Part shown: positions 16,101 through 23,443 of the stretch, piece after piece
Layout of the letters: each line of letters opens with the position of its first letter
How positions within the stretch are numbered: position 1 is the stretch's first letter
Source: Methylomonas rhizoryzae
GTDB taxonomy: Bacteria > Pseudomonadota > Gammaproteobacteria > Methylococcales > Methylomonadaceae
Length of the DNA: 64,000 nt
Direction of reading: 5' to 3'
Assembly (NCBI RefSeq): GCF_008632455.1
Contig: NZ_CP043929.1
Span: 930,001-994,000 of the forward strand
The notes under the pieces: model-generated
The model's database searches: none
What the model was told of the DNA's origin: nothing
Seen by the model: the letters and a program-made list of their open reading frames with translations, nothing else
Translations under genes and position numbers: made by a program

Positions 16101-17570
16101 GACCAAGGCTTCCGTAGCCGGGCGCACGATTTCCCGAATCACCTGGCCATTGTCGTCGTAACGCCAATCCTTGGCGACTTCGCCGACCACTTCCGAGGTT
16201 TTCAGCGGAAAGCGCTCGTCCCAGGTCCAGGTGGTGAGGCGCTCTTGTTTGGTGCCGTCGGCTTCGGTGCGGGTCAGCGGCAGGCCGCGGTTGAGTGTGC
16301 CCTTGGGGTAGGTGAAGCGGGTAACCCGGCCGAGAAAATCGGTACGGGTTAGCAGGTCGCCTTTGATATTGTAGGTGGACTTCTTAAAATCCTCCTCGCA
16401 GTCGGCGCAACGGGTGTTGGTCGAAACCGCTCGGTAAATCCTGGAATAAGGGCCGGTATCTTGACTGACTATATCGAAATTTTTTCGGGTGACAAACGAG
16501 CGGTATTTGTCGGTATCCGAGTCGGCGAATTTTAAAGTTAATTCGTGCGGATCGGCCAGACTGGCGCGCAGCGTGCGCTCGCTAATCAAATTCTTTTCGT
16601 TATGACCGGCCATTGCGATGGTTGTAAACCTTGGCCTTGAGTCCGCGCCAGCGCAAAGAAATTCGTTTTTAATTAACGTATTGCCATTTTCCACCACCGA
16701 CTTTAAATAAGAAAACCTAAAATTATCTTTGGTATCGCAATTGATGAATTCCGGTCGGTAGGTTCTGGTAAGCGGCTCGCTGCCTTCCAGCGCCGCCGGG
16801 AAGGTGAATTGGTTTTTGTAAAGAGTTACGCCGTTGACGACTTCTTTCAGCCCAAGTACATATTTATAAATCTGGCCGTCGGGATCGGTAACTAACACCG
16901 ATTTGTCCGGGTTGAAGGTAAAACGCAATTGCCGCCCGCTCGGCACGTGCGTGACGGTCGATAACTTATCGTCGACATAGTCCAACCGGTGCTCGATGCC
17001 TTGCCGGTTAAACCGGGCCAATAAATTACCGTTTTTGTCGTACGCTTCCCGCATGCCGCTAGAAAATTGGGTATAGACCCAATCGTAGGTTTGGCCGTTG
17101 ACGACGCCTTTTTTCTCCAAGGTATCTCTGAGATCGTCGCGTAACGGCTTTAAATTTTTGCCGAAGGTGATGCAGACGCCCATGGTGCACACCTTGATTT
17201 TTTCCACCGTGCTCAGTTGGTTCAGAATGCAACTGGAATAATTGTGCCCCCACAGCGTGCCCATGTTGTTGCGGTAATCGCAGCCCGGGCTGGTGACGGA
17301 TCGTGCCGAGACGTTGTAGCGAGTAAACTCTAACGGAAACTGTCCCGTACCCCGGTAATCGGTTTCGCTTAATAGGGTGAAACCGCCCCGCAGGTCGGTG
17401 TCGAATTTCACCTCCGGAATGCGCTTTTTGTCTTCGGTCGATTGCAGCGGGCCGGAGAATTCTTCGTAACCGAGTCCGGACTCGTCGGCCCGGCCGATGA
17501 GCGGACTCATTAGCCCGATCAAGAGCAAGCAGCCGTAAACGAAAAGGTTTCGGTGGTGGTGTTTGAACAT
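13185..17570 (-). CDS. Secreted Rhs/YD-repeat polymorphic toxin
   Basis: 1461 aa from the ATG at 17570, chosen because it opens a Sec signal peptide (MFKHHHRNLFVYGCLLLIGL, cleavage near GRADE); the frame is open 70 codons further without a plausible start. Residues ~40-450 form an N-terminal region with several Cys pairs. Then come numerous YD repeats (YDNNGN-, YDSRNRVTVYD-type) that would build a hollow beta-cocoon. The Rhs core ends in GRYLQPDLIGLEGG ... DPTGT near residue 1286, and a unique 175-aa tip follows. The last ~105 residues (HFEKHGAEFGARSADDYLQV, later GAITTIHTQ) resemble BECR-fold RNase toxins with HxxKH-type residues. No PAAR domain, so T6SS delivery is not indicated. Its immunity gene overlaps the stop. 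Confidence 0.9.
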   Translation of the reverse strand: MFKHHHRNLFVYGCLLLIGLMSPLIGRADESGLGYEEFSGPLQSTEDKKRIPEVKFDTDLRGGFTLLSETDYRGTGQFPLEFTRYNVSARSVTSPGCDYRNNMGTLWGHNYSSCILNQLSTVEKIKVCTMGVCITFGKNLKPLRDDLRDTLEKKGVVNGQTYDWVYTQFSSGMREAYDKNGNLLARFNRQGIEHRLDYVDDKLSTVTHVPSGRQLRFTFNPDKSVLVTDPDGQIYKYVLGLKEVVNGVTLYKNQFTFPAALEGSEPLTRTYRPEFINCDTKDNFRFSYLKSVVENGNTLIKNEFLCAGADSRPRFTTIAMAGHNEKNLISERTLRASLADPHELTLKFADSDTDKYRSFVTRKNFDIVSQDTGPYSRIYRAVSTNTRCADCEEDFKKSTYNIKGDLLTRTDFLGRVTRFTYPKGTLNRGLPLTRTEADGTKQERLTTWTWDERFPLKTSEVVGEVAKDWRYDDNGQVIREIVRPATEALVDDSCPATSTTCHQTDYAYVYDNSSHVTLKVSKTGPRAENGSTVTEYRRNGDLWRTTDALGRVSSVLSVNAHGQITEQVDINGVHSVTEYNTLRQPVTESVGDDVTRYSYTTNGRLQSQTRPDGSVLNYSYTPAGSVKTVSLTHGEITDTLEYRRDSRGNILQTIAQRSDDSGQTWKQSFDEKGLLIETADGTGAWDKTLSYDGNNHQTRSCISGEICDLTDYTVLDQISDRSLATLSSKGKLGPKIPLFSLDYDVAGRVTQVVDPVNATSLLTNNELGKHIDEDSPDFGNRGSLYDLAGNEIYREDSDGNSARKHYDALDRLTRVDYSDGGSESQTWDKAPSDDSAHAAHYVGRLVESSRTSAGGLNVTDRMRYDARGNVTHSEQAVTGLPALSTAYEYGPGNRLQAVAYPKGLRIEYAYADGDFRIAQVGASLNGTANTLARDVSYQPLDKRLRSLTFGNGLKYIRSRDNGGRLIVVRMRQANNSDMYNHYLAYDSRNRVTVYDITSFYYDDFDRLVSQKSRASAEKTLLEHDNNGNLTRLENYTASGTLRRTDVLSYSDNRLAREDITPTPPANGSQGYTAAYRYDQSGFITGYGSFAYRYGADRTLITFTQAATSEQYRYDSGRRRVLKTNGAGQTRYVYDTAGRLIYEQAGNGSARNYVWLGDVPLAVVDQKTDGSLAAIYYIETDFANTPRYLRRASGNLSQPVWHWPFAPYGDAAAQEDPDGDGIKVTFNLRYPGQYYDSTTGLHYNHTRYFSPRTGRYLQPDLIGLEGGTNVYTYANGNPVMFTDPTGTSAESSLSQQIGSYLDSALSWFGSTSFPSYYGQFSSLAQDTFQLPGVQMCFMPAMFTPMGIEGKVAKGVGSFASDAKLLSHFEKHGAEFGARSADDYLQVGRDIMQSGQKIEYLYKGETRTGYVQFMGNTSRGDAKFGFVGTSADGAITTIHTQSSNSFWKLLNGNPADKTIRPVP

Positions 17571-18158
17571 GTTAAAAATCCCGATGTTTGAATGGATAAC
17601 GGCAGTTAAACAACGCATTAAAAGCGCGGCGGCTGAGCCTGCAAGGAAGACGAGATCCGGCCGTTTGCCCGGACAGGGGTGCGCGCCCCATCCGGGCCGG
17701 CCGGAACAAAAAAGGAAAAAAGCCATAAGCCGGGGCTGGCTGTGACGGAAGGTTTCCCGATTTCCAACGTTGACTTGCACTGGTCTGCATCCATGGCTTT
17801 AAGCTTTACTTTCAATAAATAGCTTTTGAGTTGAGTTGTCTATAACGTTAGCGGTTAACCGACTCCGACAGGCTAACGCCATTAGCCATGCGAAATACGG
17901 CGGGCTGATATTAACTTAAAAAATACGCCGACTCAATACCTTTAGCAAATCGCAGTCGAGACAATATTCCATATACATTAATAAGTTATGTAATCATATT
18001 CTTACAGGCTATCAAGATAGGCGCGCTGGCATGTAATCTAGTAATACATTGCGCGGCATGCAAAGCCTTAAGGTACGCATGGCATTCCCCGCCGACTTTA
18101 AATGAGCATAAAACTTTAGCTGCCTCCCCGGCGGAGCCGGGGAATTTATCGTGCTTGC
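17571..18158. other. 588-bp intergenic region upstream of Rhs
   Basis: No gene is seen. It contains the Rhs leader and presumably its promoter in the AT-rich stretch 17810-18010. There is a GC-rich hairpin at 18125-18143 (CCCCGGC/GCCGGGG, 3-nt loop) just after ydbL, which could terminate the ydbH-ynbE-ydbL transcript, although no strong T-run follows it on the minus strand. Confidence 0.4.
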
Positions 18159-18497
18159 TTAACGTTGCTTCCAACCCGACGGCGTTTGGATAAATTGTCC
18201 GGGCGCCGCTTTTTCTATAACTTTTTGCGCTGTCAGCTTAGCCACCTCTTCCGCCGATACGCCGTTTTTGGCGGCTATCCGCTCGTATTCGGCCCGCCGT
18301 TGGGCGTTGATGTCGTTCACCAAGGCTTTTACGTCACTGGGTGCATTGGGATTAACCAAGCCTAAATAACCGTTCATCAGTTCGCCGACTAGTCCCGCTG
18401 ACTTTGCTTGCGCTAAGTCGGCCGCGGCGACCGGGTTTGCAGCCAACCAAAACGACAATAAGCCGGCCAACAAAAAATGCGTTGCTTTGATTCTCAT
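18159..18497 (-). CDS. ydbL: YdbL family periplasmic protein (DUF1318)
   Basis: 112 aa with a cleavable signal peptide (MRIKATHFLLAGLLSFWLAA ... VAAADL). The body carries the DUF1318 pattern: AKSAGLVGELMNGYLGLV, then VNDINAQRRAEYERIAAKNG and a C-terminal APGQFIQTPSGWKQR. In E. coli YdbL assists assembly of the YdbH-YnbE intermembrane bridge, possibly by preventing YnbE multimerisation. It is the last gene of ydbH-ynbE-ydbL here, 11 bp after ynbE, in the same order as in E. coli. Confidence 0.9.
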   Translation of the reverse strand: MRIKATHFLLAGLLSFWLAANPVAAADLAQAKSAGLVGELMNGYLGLVNPNAPSDVKALVNDINAQRRAEYERIAAKNGVSAEEVAKLTAQKVIEKAAPGQFIQTPSGWKQR

Positions 18498-18508
18498 TGA
18501 GGGCTCCT

Positions 18509-18706
18509 TTAAAACAAACCTTTTTCGCTACTGATCAGGGCATCCACGTCTTTTTCCACTTTGAGGCGAATTTCGTGTTCTATTTTGACGTTCATATTGA
18601 TTTCTATCGGTTTTTCCGGCGCTTCCAATCTGACGGACGGCGAGCAGGCTGTCATTAACAGCGTATCGCAGACTAGGCCGGCAATAAATGCCGCTTTCAA
18701 TTTCAT
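18509..18706 (-). CDS. ynbE: YnbE-like outer-membrane lipoprotein
   Basis: 65 aa. A lipoprotein signal with lipobox LMTAC is followed by SPSVRLEAPEKPIEINMNVK and IEHEIRLKVEKDVDALI, the typical short YnbE sequence. YnbE stacks onto the C-terminus of YdbH to form a beta-strand bridge between the membranes. The ATG at 18706 is taken because GGAGAACTC precedes it; an in-frame ATG 17 codons upstream lacks this and would bury the signal peptide. Confidence 0.88.
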   Translation of the reverse strand: MKLKAAFIAGLVCDTLLMTACSPSVRLEAPEKPIEINMNVKIEHEIRLKVEKDVDALISSEKGLF

Positions 18707-18763
18707 AGAGTTCTCCAAGCCGCATTGTGCGGCGCAGTATTGACGGTTTCGGAACATTTTGTT

Positions 18764-20557
18764 TTACGGTTTGGCGTTTTTTACCTGTTCGAGAATCGGC
18801 CGCTCGAAATCGCCTGCCAGTACGCCTTTTTGCAAGAGTTCCGGCAACTGCCCGTGCAATTTCAAGTTAAACGCCAAAGGATGACCGGACAATACCGACG
18901 GATTTTTGCCTTCCAAACGCAAACCTAAACTATAACTGCCATCCGGCCGGTAATCCACGCCGGCTTGCAGGGCGTGGTATTGCAAATTTCTCAGCGCGCT
19001 GAAAGCCAAATTTCCGTCGTCCCCCGGGCCTGTGTAGCGCAGGACTCCCGGCACTATCCCCGTTAACGTTCCGTCCTTCAGTTCCACAGTGTCGGATTCG
19101 ACGCTTAACGGCAACTTACCGTTCAGCATGCCGGTTCCCGACAAATTGGGGTAGTTCATGGCTTGCAGTAGCTGCTGCAGATCGACATTGTTGACGACTA
19201 AAATCAAGCGTATCGGCCCACCGGTCAGTTCCAATTCGGCCGGTTCCAGCTGTAACTTGCCGCCAAACATAGGCAGACTGGCTTGATCGATTGCCAAGCG
19301 GCCGTTTTGGTAAGCGGCGTTAAGTTGTATGTCGCGAAATTCGGTGTTTTCATTTAATTGCCAGCTCGGCACTGTCAATGAAACAATATATGAGGGTAGT
19401 GTCGATTCGGCGGCGTCCAATTGCACAAATCCTTTAGAGATGTGAGTAGAGCCTATTGCTAGCCCCAAATCATAGCCTTTTAGAAAAACCGCGTGCGTCA
19501 TAGGCTTGCCGGCCTGCCAGTGCATGCGCACGGCTCCCATGATCTCGCCGGCGTTAACTTGCCAAGCCGAGGTTGCCGCCGGCAGCCAAGGCGCTGCAAG
19601 CCGGCGGGCTTGAGCGGCGCTGAGTGCCAGATGAGCGTCTACCGCCAACTCGTCGGCGGCTAATTCGAGTTCCGCGCCGGCCAGATAGTCGTTATGTTCG
19701 GTTAACTGCAGATAGCCTTTGAAGCGCTTATGGTCTTCCGGACTGTTGCCGTGCAAATGCAATTGCGCCTGTATCTTATCCAAAGCCGGCCAGATGAGCG
19801 CGGCGAGTGGCTGCCTGATTTGGTTCGGCAGCCATGCGCATTGCGTTAGCCAGCCGCGCAGCAACTCCACGTTCGCTTGCAAGCCGATGAGCGGACTGTT
19901 ATCGGGCGGATTTCGGCCATAGTTGCCGGCCGCTATCGCACTGCCGTCCGCTTTGCGCAGTTGCAGCGAAAGCATGCCGGCGCCGAAATCCTGCCCTATG
20001 CTCAAGGCATATTCGGAGTCGTTGAGTAAAACCTGTACAGTTTGTTGTTCGGCAGTATTAAATTCCGCCTGACCTATAAATCGGGACTCTCCCCAGGGCG
20101 CGATTACCGTCAGATCCAGTTGCTTGATAGAGAGGCTGCGTAGCGGCAAGCGTAGCGCCGCCGCGGAATCCTCGGCCGGGGTGGTATCGGTATCGCTGTC
20201 GGCTCGATAGTGAAACGTCAACTTGGCTTTTTCGATAACGCCGGTATCCGGCTGCAAGGTTTGCCAGTCGTAATTCAGATTCGCCTCGCTCAGTTCCGCC
20301 GCCAATAAGCCTTTCCCGGTCTCTAATTCGAATTGCAGATGCGCCAATGCGGCGTGATCCATAGTCAAGCTCAATCCGGAAACGGCGGGATTGGCAAATA
20401 AGCTTTGTGCCATTAAACGCCGTAACGCCTGTTCGCCCAGCCAATCCCGTTGTTGCCAGACTAACCATCCGGCCGATACTGTCAGCAAACAACACAAGGC
20501 CAAACCGATTTTGAAGCGCATCCGGCCAAGCCGGCCGGGCGAGGAAGCCGTCCGCAT
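18764..20557 (-). CDS. ydbH: YdbH-like AsmA-family intermembrane lipid-transport protein
   Basis: 597 aa, one N-terminal membrane anchor (about residues 15-32) followed by a long beta-rich periplasmic part with repeated amphipathic strands, ending in KNPSVLSGHPLAFNLKLHGQ, the conserved C-terminal region of YdbH. E. coli YdbH is about 880 aa, so this one is markedly shorter, with fewer predicted bridge repeats. With YnbE and YdbL it would form one of the AsmA-like bridges (with TamB and YhdP) that carry phospholipid to the outer membrane. The start at 20557 lies 6 bp after the oxidoreductase stop; an ATG at 20521 is an alternative. Confidence 0.87.
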   Translation of the reverse strand: MRTASSPGRLGRMRFKIGLALCCLLTVSAGWLVWQQRDWLGEQALRRLMAQSLFANPAVSGLSLTMDHAALAHLQFELETGKGLLAAELSEANLNYDWQTLQPDTGVIEKAKLTFHYRADSDTDTTPAEDSAAALRLPLRSLSIKQLDLTVIAPWGESRFIGQAEFNTAEQQTVQVLLNDSEYALSIGQDFGAGMLSLQLRKADGSAIAAGNYGRNPPDNSPLIGLQANVELLRGWLTQCAWLPNQIRQPLAALIWPALDKIQAQLHLHGNSPEDHKRFKGYLQLTEHNDYLAGAELELAADELAVDAHLALSAAQARRLAAPWLPAATSAWQVNAGEIMGAVRMHWQAGKPMTHAVFLKGYDLGLAIGSTHISKGFVQLDAAESTLPSYIVSLTVPSWQLNENTEFRDIQLNAAYQNGRLAIDQASLPMFGGKLQLEPAELELTGGPIRLILVVNNVDLQQLLQAMNYPNLSGTGMLNGKLPLSVESDTVELKDGTLTGIVPGVLRYTGPGDDGNLAFSALRNLQYHALQAGVDYRPDGSYSLGLRLEGKNPSVLSGHPLAFNLKLHGQLPELLQKGVLAGDFERPILEQVKNAKP

Positions 20558-20563
20558 GCCTGG

Positions 20564-21574
20564 TTAAATGCTCACCGTTTGTCCGCTGGCGGCCGATTTG
20601 AGCGCGGCGACAATAACGCGGCAATTTGCTTTGGCGTCGTCCAAGGATAAAAGCGGCAGTTTATCTTGCAGCACGCAGTCGCTGAAATGCTCGATTTCCA
20701 GTTTGAAGTGATTGGCCGCGGGTAAGCGCTCCTCGCCTTGGCGGCCGTCTTCGCTCCACCAGGAAATGATCGGAATATCGCCGGGCAATTGCCAAACCAC
20801 ATGGCATTTAAGCCCTCCCTGGCTGCCGACGATTTCGTATTCGCAGCGGCGAGCCCGCTGGAAGCTGAAATCGAACTGGGCAAAGCGACCGTCGCCGTAA
20901 TCTAAAATTCCGCTGCTGGCAATATCGGCGCCGCTATCGGCGTATTTAGCCATGCAGGTAACCGCCGACGGCGCTTGCTCGAAAAACATGCGGATGACGT
21001 GTATCGCGTAACAGCCTATGTCCCACATGGCGCCGCCGCCCCGGTCGACGTGTTCGGCCAGCCGGTACATGCGGGCCGGACGCATCATGAACGAAAAGCA
21101 ACTGCGTACCGAACGGACGTCGCCTATCAAGCCGGATTGGATGATTTCCATCACGCGCCGGTGTTGCGGATGAAATCGGTACATAAAGCCTTCCATGACT
21201 TTGACATCGTAGTTGCGGGCGGCTTTATCGATCGCTTCGATGTCGCTTAAAGATAATGCCATCGGTTTTTCGCATAGCACATGCTTGCGATGCGCTATTG
21301 CCCGTAACGCCCATTCGGCATGTTCGTGGTTTGCCATCGGTAAATAAACCGCTTGCACGTCCGGGTTGGTTAGCAAGGCCTCCATGTCGTCGTAAGCGTG
21401 TATGCCGGGATAGCAAGGGGCGTATTTTTTGAGCGTTTCCGCCGCGGCCCCCGGCCGCCGGCTGGCGATTGCAACCAGTTCGGCATTGTCGGCTTCTAAG
21501 ATAGCGGGCAACAAACGCTCGTTGACGCGGGCTGCGCCCAGAATGCCCCAACGTAGTTTTTCGGCTTGGTTCAT
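20564..21574 (-). CDS. Gfo/Idh/MocA-family oxidoreductase
   Basis: 336 aa. An N-terminal Rossmann fold (LRWGILGAARVNERLLPAIL), then the signature HVLCEKPMALS with the catalytic Lys near residue 96, and the C-terminal alpha/beta domain (MEGFMYRFHPQHRRV). It resembles dihydrodiol-dehydrogenase and sugar-dehydrogenase-like members that use NAD(P). The substrate is unknown. It heads the same-strand run into ydbH with 6 bp spacing, an unusual companion that may simply be cotranscribed. Confidence 0.88.
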   Translation of the reverse strand: MNQAEKLRWGILGAARVNERLLPAILEADNAELVAIASRRPGAAAETLKKYAPCYPGIHAYDDMEALLTNPDVQAVYLPMANHEHAEWALRAIAHRKHVLCEKPMALSLSDIEAIDKAARNYDVKVMEGFMYRFHPQHRRVMEIIQSGLIGDVRSVRSCFSFMMRPARMYRLAEHVDRGGGAMWDIGCYAIHVIRMFFEQAPSAVTCMAKYADSGADIASSGILDYGDGRFAQFDFSFQRARRCEYEIVGSQGGLKCHVVWQLPGDIPIISWWSEDGRQGEERLPAANHFKLEIEHFSDCVLQDKLPLLSLDDAKANCRVIVAALKSAASGQTVSI

Positions 21575-21751
21575 GATGCTCGGCTCCTGCTGATAAGTTT
21601 TATTTTCGAATCCGAGTTTGCAGGCTTAATGCCGAACAGTCAAACCCGCACGCCATTTTCGGGCAAAAGCGGCTGAGGGACGGACGCATCCCCGGCGGAA
21701 CTATGTGAATTTGCGGCTAATCCAATCGGCATTGCGGTCAAGGAGGTAGTT

Positions 21752-21952
21752 ATGAAAATGCATCCCGTAAAATCCAGCAAAATCGATGTGATCGGCTACG
21801 ACGACGCGACGCACAAAATGCGGGTGTCGTTTCGGGGAGATTCCTCGTTGGATTTCTGCCACGTGCCGGAAGCGGTCTTCAACGCGTTTTTGCATGCGCG
21901 CTCTAAGAATAGGTTTTTCAAACGCCACATCTTGGGAGTTTTTCCGAGTTGA
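21752..21952 (+). CDS. KTSC-domain protein
   Basis: 66 aa covering the short KTSC domain and little else: VKSSKIDVIGYDDATHKMRV, a central DFCHVPEAVFNAFLHA and a C-terminal KNRFFKRHILG. The domain is also found at the ends of lysyl-tRNA-synthetase-like and other proteins, and its function is unknown. AAGGAGG eight bases before the ATG is a perfect Shine-Dalgarno sequence. Monocistronic as far as can be seen. Confidence 0.85.
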   Translation: MKMHPVKSSKIDVIGYDDATHKMRVSFRGDSSLDFCHVPEAVFNAFLHARSKNRFFKRHILGVFPS

Positions 21953-22132
21953 GCCTGACGCTGCCGCTTCAGTTTCCGACGGCGGCGGACGGTACAAAGC
22001 AAGCTAGCCTTCGCAACGTGTACAGGCTTACGCTGCAAGGCGTTTTTGCAACAAAAATATTTTCGTTGCAATCGGCTCCACTCCACACAGCTTTACTAGA
22101 CTTACCCTGCCGTCAACTAAAAGGAATTCATT

Positions 22133-22966
22133 ATGTCCGCATCTATCGAAAAATTATTCGACAACCTGCATAAACTCCCCCAAGTTCCCGAGGTAGTGCG
22201 AACCTTGATTAATCAACTCAACGATCCTCATGCCGAACTGCTCGATATTGTTAAAACCGTCGAAAAAGAGCAGGTGATTGCTTTGAAAGTGTTGCGTTTG
22301 GTCAACTCCGCTCACTTCGGTCTATCGCGAAAAGTCGGGTCGTTGAGTGAAGCCGTGCTGCTGATTGGCATGGGGCAGCTCAAGACGTTGGTGATTGCGT
22401 CCGGCCTGGTTGCCTCGGTGCCCAGCCTACAAAATTTCGATTTAAGGAAATTCTGGAGCACTAGTTTCAGAGCGGCCGAGTACGCCAAATGGTTCGCCGC
22501 AAGAGCCGGGGTAGACGCCGACGTGGCATTTACCGCCGGCCTGATAGGCGGCATGGGTAAGTTACTCATCCACATGGCTTACCCAAGCGAATCCAACGAA
22601 ATCGAACAACACGCCAAAGCCGGCCACCTAAGCCGGCCCGACGTGGAACGAAAACGCATCGGATTTACCAACCAACAAGCGTGTGCGGAACTGTTCAGAC
22701 GCTGGAAATTTGCGGACGAGTTAATCGATGCAATCAATCAATCCGCCGAACCCCTCACTTGGGAAAACCCATCCGCCTTGGCTTACGTCGTGCATCTGGC
22801 ACAATTCATTAGTTATTGCATCGATTGCAATATGCCTAAAGAAACGATCGAGCAAAATTTCCCTTATCCCGTGGCCGAGAAACTCGGCCTGGACCGAGAC
22901 GCGGTCGATGCCGATTTATGCGAGCTACTCCTGCTCGAATCGCCGCTGGAAGATCTCGCCGCTTAA
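22133..22966 (+). CDS. HDOD-domain signalling protein
   Basis: 277 aa consisting of one HDOD domain (residues ~10-205): LHKLPQVPEVVRTLINQLND, the VLRLVNSAHFGLSRKVGSLS segment, and AGLIGGMGKLLIH. HDOD proteins are HD-like but usually lack phosphohydrolase metal ligands and act in signalling, often with c-di-GMP or chemotaxis systems. Here the HD pair is replaced by GG in LIGGMGK, so catalysis is not expected. No partner domain is fused and there is no operon neighbour. AAAGGAATTC precedes the ATG. Confidence 0.88.
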   Translation: MSASIEKLFDNLHKLPQVPEVVRTLINQLNDPHAELLDIVKTVEKEQVIALKVLRLVNSAHFGLSRKVGSLSEAVLLIGMGQLKTLVIASGLVASVPSLQNFDLRKFWSTSFRAAEYAKWFAARAGVDADVAFTAGLIGGMGKLLIHMAYPSESNEIEQHAKAGHLSRPDVERKRIGFTNQQACAELFRRWKFADELIDAINQSAEPLTWENPSALAYVVHLAQFISYCIDCNMPKETIEQNFPYPVAEKLGLDRDAVDADLCELLLLESPLEDLAA

Positions 22967-23012
22967 TCGTCAAGGCCGGGCAGGAACACTGTTCGATTAG
23001 AAGCGGTTTTTG

Positions 23013-23028
23013 ATTGACGGACGTCAAT
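23013..23028. promoter_or_regulatory. CRP/FNR-type palindrome
   Basis: ATTGACGGACGTCAAT is a perfect 6+4+6 palindrome and fits the TTGAC-N4-GTCAA form of FNR/DNR-family operators (consensus TTGAT-N4-ATCAA). It is centred 82 bp before the start codon of the small protein at 23103. No other copy was noticed in the window. The regulator is an inference. Confidence 0.45.
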
Positions 23029-23102
23029 ACTTAACGGGGCGGCGTGTGTTCGAATGGTTTTGCCGGTAAGTCGTTAGTCTTTACGAATGCCAGGAGGTAG
23101 GG

Positions 23103-23366
23103 ATGAAAACATCGTTATTCGATTACGACATATTGATAGACCAAGCGCGAGCGCTTTACGCCGCACTACATGCCCGCAGGGTCGCCGCCGCCGATTCCGA
23201 GCTGAGTCGATTGGAAAGCTTGTTCGAGAGGGCCGAAGCCCGTTACCAACGCCGCCTCAATCGCTGTGCAATCTGCTACCGCCTACGCAATCACGATTGC
23301 ATTCGCGAGCCCGGCCGGAAATCCGTGGCTTGCCTGCGTAACGGACAGTTGCAACAGGCAGCCTGA
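23103..23366 (+). CDS. Small Cys-containing protein of unknown function
   Basis: 87 aa, charged, with helical propensity over residues 5-55 and a CAICYRLRNHDC segment near residue 57, followed by another Cys at about residue 76. The spacing (CxxC, then C) could bind a metal or form disulfides but matches no family I recognise. AGGAGG before the ATG and a clean frame argue that it is expressed. A CRP/FNR-like palindrome lies upstream, so oxygen- or nitrogen-oxide-dependent expression is possible. Confidence 0.65.
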   Translation: MKTSLFDYDILIDQARALYAALHARRVAAADSELSRLESLFERAEARYQRRLNRCAICYRLRNHDCIREPGRKSVACLRNGQLQQAA

Positions 23367-23443
23367 CAGCCGGCTGTTTCTTTATCCTGCCGGCCGATAG
23401 TCATTATGTGTTTCAAACGGCAACGACCCTTACAAATTCCGGC

